Shown here one piece after another: positions 6,957 to 10,579 of a DNA stretch of 10,579 bases. Location of the stretch: the NCBI GenBank assembly GCA_030616935.1, contig JAUWWJ010000024.1:1-10579 (forward strand), read 5' to 3'. The position numbers and the translations under genes were made by a program. Origin of the DNA: Planctomycetaceae bacterium. GTDB taxonomy: Bacteria; Planctomycetota; Planctomycetia; Pirellulales; UBA1268. Numbering within the stretch: the first letter of the stretch is position 1; every line of letters begins with the position of its first letter. The notes under the pieces were generated by a model. It was given only the letters and a program-made list of their open reading frames with translations. It was not told where the DNA came from and did no database searches.

Positions 6957-6964
6957 CGTTGGCA

Positions 6965-7801
6965 GTGCACAGAGATTCTGAATCAATTGCTCACGATGAA
7001 GAGAGAACATTGGTTGTCGCCTTGGGGGCAAGCAATCTTTCCCGAGGGCTGTCTCGGCTTCTTCAAGTTTCTCGCTGCTGCTCGTCGTCTGCTTTTGACC
7101 TTGTTGTCGCTGCTGGCCATGGTCGTTCCTATGGCGCGAATAGTCGTATATGGAAGCGCAGTTTGCCGTCAATTCTAGAGAGTGGTCTCTGGAGATCGAT
7201 CGATAGGATGCTGCGCAGAGATGTTTTTGGAAACAGTCCGAGATTAGCGGTCATTACAGATATTGGAAATGACTTGCTCTATGGTTTTTCTATAGAACAG
7301 ATAGCAACGTGGCTCGAAGAAGTCATCCATCGTCTTCACCAGCAACAGTTTCATATCGTCATTACAAAACTGCCAATTGAGAGTATTCAGTCTGTTGGTC
7401 CACGTCGCTTTCGTTTGTTAAAGACATTTTTTGTTCCTGGATGCCGACAATCTCTGGAGGAGATAAAAGAACAGTCCCGTCAAATGAATAACAGCATTGT
7501 TCGTCTTGCCAAAAAATATCAGCTCTCAATTATTGAGCAGCCAGGTTCTTGGTATGGGCTCGACGCCATACACATACGGCGATCTTGTCTTAACGACTTT
7601 TGGCAACGCGTTGTTGAATGCTGGCCAGTCTGTGTACGTGACTCAGGGATGCGGCGAGGAACAGCTCAATGGAGTGCCTGGAAGGAATGGTCTCGTCTTG
7701 GTGCCGCATCTGCGGAGGTCCGATCACTAGCTGGCGTCATGCTTTTTACACCCCAGCCAGCTTTTCAGTTGGGTGATACGACACGTGTTTTTTTGTATTA
7801 A
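6965..7801 (+). CDS. SGNH/GDSL-type hydrolase with GASN nucleophile block
   Basis: From the GTG at 6965 the protein has 278 residues. It shows the SGNH blocks in order: LVVALGASNL near the N-terminus (nucleophile Ser in GASN, S23, where many relatives have GDS), a conserved glycine region AAGHGRSYG (about 49-57), IGND (100-103, block III), and LDAIHIRR (about 199-206, the D-x-x-H pair D200/H203). Such enzymes hydrolyse or transfer acyl esters on lipids, sugars or other small molecules. No signal peptide or membrane helix is seen, so it is probably cytoplasmic. The last 60 or so residues (WKEWSRLG onward) match no domain I recognise. The GTG is preceded by AAGGAAG at 8 bases. A TTG at 6947, overlapping the M50 stop as TTGA, is the alternative and would add six residues. 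Position after lpxB and the protease suggests an envelope-lipid role, as inference only. Confidence 0.75.
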   Translation: MHRDSESIAHDEERTLVVALGASNLSRGLSRLLQVSRCCSSSAFDLVVAAGHGRSYGANSRIWKRSLPSILESGLWRSIDRMLRRDVFGNSPRLAVITDIGNDLLYGFSIEQIATWLEEVIHRLHQQQFHIVITKLPIESIQSVGPRRFRLLKTFFVPGCRQSLEEIKEQSRQMNNSIVRLAKKYQLSIIEQPGSWYGLDAIHIRRSCLNDFWQRVVECWPVCVRDSGMRRGTAQWSAWKEWSRLGAASAEVRSLAGVMLFTPQPAFQLGDTTRVFLY

Positions 7802-7885
7802 AACGATCACATGTTTTGGATTGTCAGGATCGCTTAATCATACGTGAGAGTGCAACCAACTGTTTGCTTAGTAGAGTCGAATGAA

Positions 7886-10579
7886 TTATTCCCCATTATC
7901 AGACACTTTGGGAATTGCATGGATTGTGAGATAGGCTTTCTCAAGAAAAGATTCACCTGCCTGATCACGGGTTTCGACCTCAAGCAGAAATTGATCACAG
8001 GGATGAATGTCCGGGACTTCCAAATGAATTGTTTTTGGATCAATCAATGCAGCATCTATAATATTAACTTCGTCTCGGCCTTCTTCACCCGGGTGCAGGA
8101 CCGAAAACTGATCAGAGCCGTATTTTCGGGACCACAGATAGTCCCACATCTCAGCGTGCCATTTTTTCGCACCGTCGATACTCTCGGGATCAATATGAAA
8201 GTTGAAATGTAACCGAATCCCTTCGTGTTCTACGGCCACTGAATCAAGAAGCCGACATGGTTTGCCGGTATAGCGGAGTCGCTGAAAACATCCATCTTTT
8301 CCACCTGCAGGACCCTGCCAGCCTGACAGACCTGTGCCATAAAGCTGGCCATCAGCAGGATTCACACGCAACCGCATAACACCGGCATCCCATTGGTGTG
8401 GCAACGTAATAATTGCGGCTTGAGTTATGTCATCAACATCCTGAAGCGACAGGTAGTAAAGCCAGCCCTTTCCAAAAGATGAGTGGAGCAGCCTTCCGGA
8501 AAGTGGTCCAAATCTGGGGTCGTCGACCCAAACCTGACCACCACATGAGCTATCAAGTTCCTGGGGCATCCAGATGAATGGCTGGTCAAATGCTTCTGGT
8601 AATTCACCATCATATTTTTCTCGTAACCAACTGTCCTGTTCAGCATTGATTGGCATGTTCCCGTAAAAACCACCAGGTTCAATGGCGGATATTTTTCCAG
8701 CTGGCATCCACGGTCCTTGGTTGTCTGAAACAGTGAAGCGGCCATCGGCTAGTCGACCCATTCCGTTGGGCGTACGGACGCCCCAGGCAACAACTTCGGC
8801 CTCTCCACCCTGCGGCGGCACCTTCATAATTGTTCCCGGCCGATGGTGATTTGTGTGTTGCCCCGCCTTGGCTAAATAGAAGTTCCCCTCATCATCCACT
8901 TGCAGATTGAAATTGTATCCATGAAAAACACAAGAGACATCATCATCATTCCAGAATGATTCAATAAAGTCGGCTTCACCATCTCCGTTGTAGTCATGAA
9001 GTCGTTTCATTCCATCACGGCACGTGACATATATTGTTTCATCTACAACCTTCACTCCAAAAGGTTCGAAGAGTCCTGCTGCAAATCGATTCCATTGAAT
9101 AGTGCTTAGAGCGTGGTCAATTCCGGAAACGATGTAGACGTCGCCGCCGTGTGTTGTAACGACCGCACGTCCATCTGGAAAAAAATCAAGAGCACTTGTC
9201 CTCATCCATGTATTCCAGGGGTTGCTGAAAGGAATGGGAATAGTATCAAGCGCATAGCCATTAATATCGGCACCTTGTCGCCCACGGACGCGAATGGTCT
9301 CAGGCCATCGTCGAGAGCTCCCTGAGAGCTTCGATGTGAGTGCTGTAACGCGTTGATTGTCTGTGTCTGTGATTTCCTTGAGCAATTTCTCACAGGTGTT
9401 TTTTGCCGAAAGTACAGAAATTTTTATATCCCTGCTTTTCTTTCCAGCGGGGATTGTCATCGTAAGCCGCCCGTCTTCGTGTACCTCCCAAACCAAACCA
9501 GCAGTGTCACCACGTGCGCTTGCAGCTACACGGTTGATTGTCTCAGGTGGTTGATTGCGATCTGTTGACTCTGCTGAATCCCATTCAAAGAGGAGTTGCT
9601 CCGCATGAGTATGCTTTCCGGCTGCAAGTCCGGGAAGATCTTCGTCAGACACGACTCCTTGATAAATTTGAACCCACCCAATATCACCCTTAAAATCTCC
9701 CCCAAAATCAGTCGCGGTTGAACCGATTTTGAAGACGTGTCCATTCACAGGGGGGCGATGGAATTCTTGACGCGTAGCTAGAAGCTTTCCATCAACAAAA
9801 AGTTGTGTTTTATCATCACCGACAACGACTGCTGCGACATGCCATTCTCCGTCACGAATATCAGCTTTTCCACGAAGTGCACCAACCCACCCAATGTCAA
9901 AAACCAGCTCATCACCTCGAAGGAATAATGTTTTTCCATTCGGTGTCCATTTTCCGGTTGGAGGTGCGGAGGAGACCAGTGTCCCTGTTTGAGTTGTCCG
10001 GAATCGAACAAGAATCGTCCTCTCTGTTGTACCTAAGTCCAGTTCACGTGCACGTTTTGATTCAACAATATTTTTTGTTTTTGGTGAAATCTCTGTGATG
10101 ATCGCTGAGCATTCTTTTGCTGCTCCTCGTAAACCTTCTTGTGATGATCCATTGATTTTATAAACTCCCGAATCACTCCCAATCTTTTGGAACTTAGCGA
10201 CCGATAATTCAAGTGGTCGCTGTCCGGGCCCAACATGGAGGGCATGCTCAATACAGGGACCACAATCGGTGGGTGTGTTATGCAATGATTCAAGGATGGA
10301 TCGTTCCTCGATCGTGTAGCGAAGGATTACATCATTGTCGTACAGTGAGTACCCTTCGTACCGCATGAATTGCTCGCCGAGCGGTCCACGAGGTGGTTTC
10401 ATACCATCAGTCTCATCGAAAGAACCAGCATATGCCCATTGCCATCCATCGAGACCCGGCAGTAAGGTTCCTTCTATCTGGGGCATTCGTTCACCACGCT
10501 GACGGTAGTGGTGTGTGCCTGTTAAATCAAGAAATCCATTTTCCCAGATTCCAACAAGCTTCATGCGGTGTAGGTCATA
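7886..10579 (-). CDS. Large DUF6797/LamG/beta-propeller protein, 5'-truncated
   Basis: The frame is open through the right window edge. Five codons (YDLHR) precede the first visible ATG at 10564 and continue smoothly into MKLVGIWENGFLDLTG, which resembles the internal start of the DUF6797-type region of Planctomycetes/Verrucomicrobia proteins. The real start and any signal peptide therefore lie outside. Numbering from that ATG: a DUF6797-like region to about 165; a LamG/concanavalin-like domain at about 178-312 (LVRFRT, DGEWHVAAVVVG, LFVDGKLLA, FKGDIGWVQIY); a linker; then a sorbosone-dehydrogenase-like propeller at about 445-770 (FFPDGRAVV, GLFEPFGVKV, VRTPNGMGRLADGRF, LPHQWDAGVMRL), carrying a calcium-type loop D-x-N-x-D-G-x-x-D at 524-532; and a C-terminal beta-rich tail. 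No CxxCH heme motif occurs in the visible part, although related proteins often carry a cytochrome c domain. Probably a secreted carbohydrate-related protein; the activity is unknown. It is convergent with the SGNH gene. Confidence 0.8.
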   Translation of the reverse strand, partial: YDLHRMKLVGIWENGFLDLTGTHHYRQRGERMPQIEGTLLPGLDGWQWAYAGSFDETDGMKPPRGPLGEQFMRYEGYSLYDNDVILRYTIEERSILESLHNTPTDCGPCIEHALHVGPGQRPLELSVAKFQKIGSDSGVYKINGSSQEGLRGAAKECSAIITEISPKTKNIVESKRARELDLGTTERTILVRFRTTQTGTLVSSAPPTGKWTPNGKTLFLRGDELVFDIGWVGALRGKADIRDGEWHVAAVVVGDDKTQLFVDGKLLATRQEFHRPPVNGHVFKIGSTATDFGGDFKGDIGWVQIYQGVVSDEDLPGLAAGKHTHAEQLLFEWDSAESTDRNQPPETINRVAASARGDTAGLVWEVHEDGRLTMTIPAGKKSRDIKISVLSAKNTCEKLLKEITDTDNQRVTALTSKLSGSSRRWPETIRVRGRQGADINGYALDTIPIPFSNPWNTWMRTSALDFFPDGRAVVTTHGGDVYIVSGIDHALSTIQWNRFAAGLFEPFGVKVVDETIYVTCRDGMKRLHDYNGDGEADFIESFWNDDDVSCVFHGYNFNLQVDDEGNFYLAKAGQHTNHHRPGTIMKVPPQGGEAEVVAWGVRTPNGMGRLADGRFTVSDNQGPWMPAGKISAIEPGGFYGNMPINAEQDSWLREKYDGELPEAFDQPFIWMPQELDSSCGGQVWVDDPRFGPLSGRLLHSSFGKGWLYYLSLQDVDDITQAAIITLPHQWDAGVMRLRVNPADGQLYGTGLSGWQGPAGGKDGCFQRLRYTGKPCRLLDSVAVEHEGIRLHFNFHIDPESIDGAKKWHAEMWDYLWSRKYGSDQFSVLHPGEEGRDEVNIIDAALIDPKTIHLEVPDIHPCDQFLLEVETRDQAGESFLEKAYLTIHAIPKVSDNGE

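Noticed and set aside
7804..7834. CGATC...GATCG inverted repeat between the convergent SGNH and LamG/propeller genes
   Set aside because: Only 5 bp separated by about 21 bases, with no T-run on either strand; within chance expectation.
7844..8212. 122-codon plus-strand frame opposite the end of the LamG/propeller gene
   Set aside because: Antisense to a well-supported coding region, with no recognisable motif and no ribosome-binding site; a shadow frame.

Overview
The window reads as ordinary chromosomal sequence from a Gram-negative member of the Planctomycetes (or a close PVC relative), of moderate GC content by eye. The main pointers are the large multidomain protein at the right end (DUF6797-like region, LamG-type lectin domain, sorbosone-dehydrogenase-like beta-propeller), an architecture I associate with Planctomycetes and Verrucomicrobia. 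Also in keeping are an lpxB gene, a thioredoxin-like lipoprotein and an exported lactonase-type propeller. Several genes lack a clear Shine-Dalgarno sequence. The phylum call is an inference from protein character, not from a marker gene. I see no tRNA, rRNA, insertion sequence, CRISPR array or phage gene.

Layout, left to right. (1) 2-589, plus strand: the 3' part of thiE (thiamine-phosphate synthase), cut by the window edge. (2) 519-1094, minus: a TlpA/ResA-type thioredoxin lipoprotein whose 3' end overlaps the thiE end by 71 bases. (3) 1160-1732, plus: a CYTH-domain protein (class IV adenylate cyclase / triphosphatase type), divergent from the thioredoxin gene. (4) 3380-1762, minus: a two-gene unit in which an exported seven-bladed lactonase-type propeller is followed by panD (aspartate 1-decarboxylase) through an ATGA stop/start overlap. 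(5) 3381-3463: a divergent intergenic region with a nested inverted repeat. (6) 3464-4813, plus: an MFS-type transporter. (7) 4899-7801, plus: a tight run of lpxB, an M50 site-2-type membrane metalloprotease and an SGNH-type hydrolase. (8) 10579-7886, minus: the large DUF6797/LamG/propeller protein, open at the right window edge and therefore 5'-truncated.

Functionally the window mixes cofactor synthesis (thiE, panD), envelope construction (lpxB and possibly its two partners) and exported proteins (thioredoxin lipoprotein, lactonase-type propeller, probably the large LamG/propeller protein). The best-supported co-transcribed units are lactonase-panD and lpxB-M50-SGNH. No undescribed system is evident. 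The observations most worth a second look are the unusual lactonase-panD coupling, the SGNH hydrolase with a GASN nucleophile block placed behind lpxB and a membrane protease, and the LamG insertion in the large right-end protein. Gaps between genes are all under 90 bases, so no long unexplained stretch remains.
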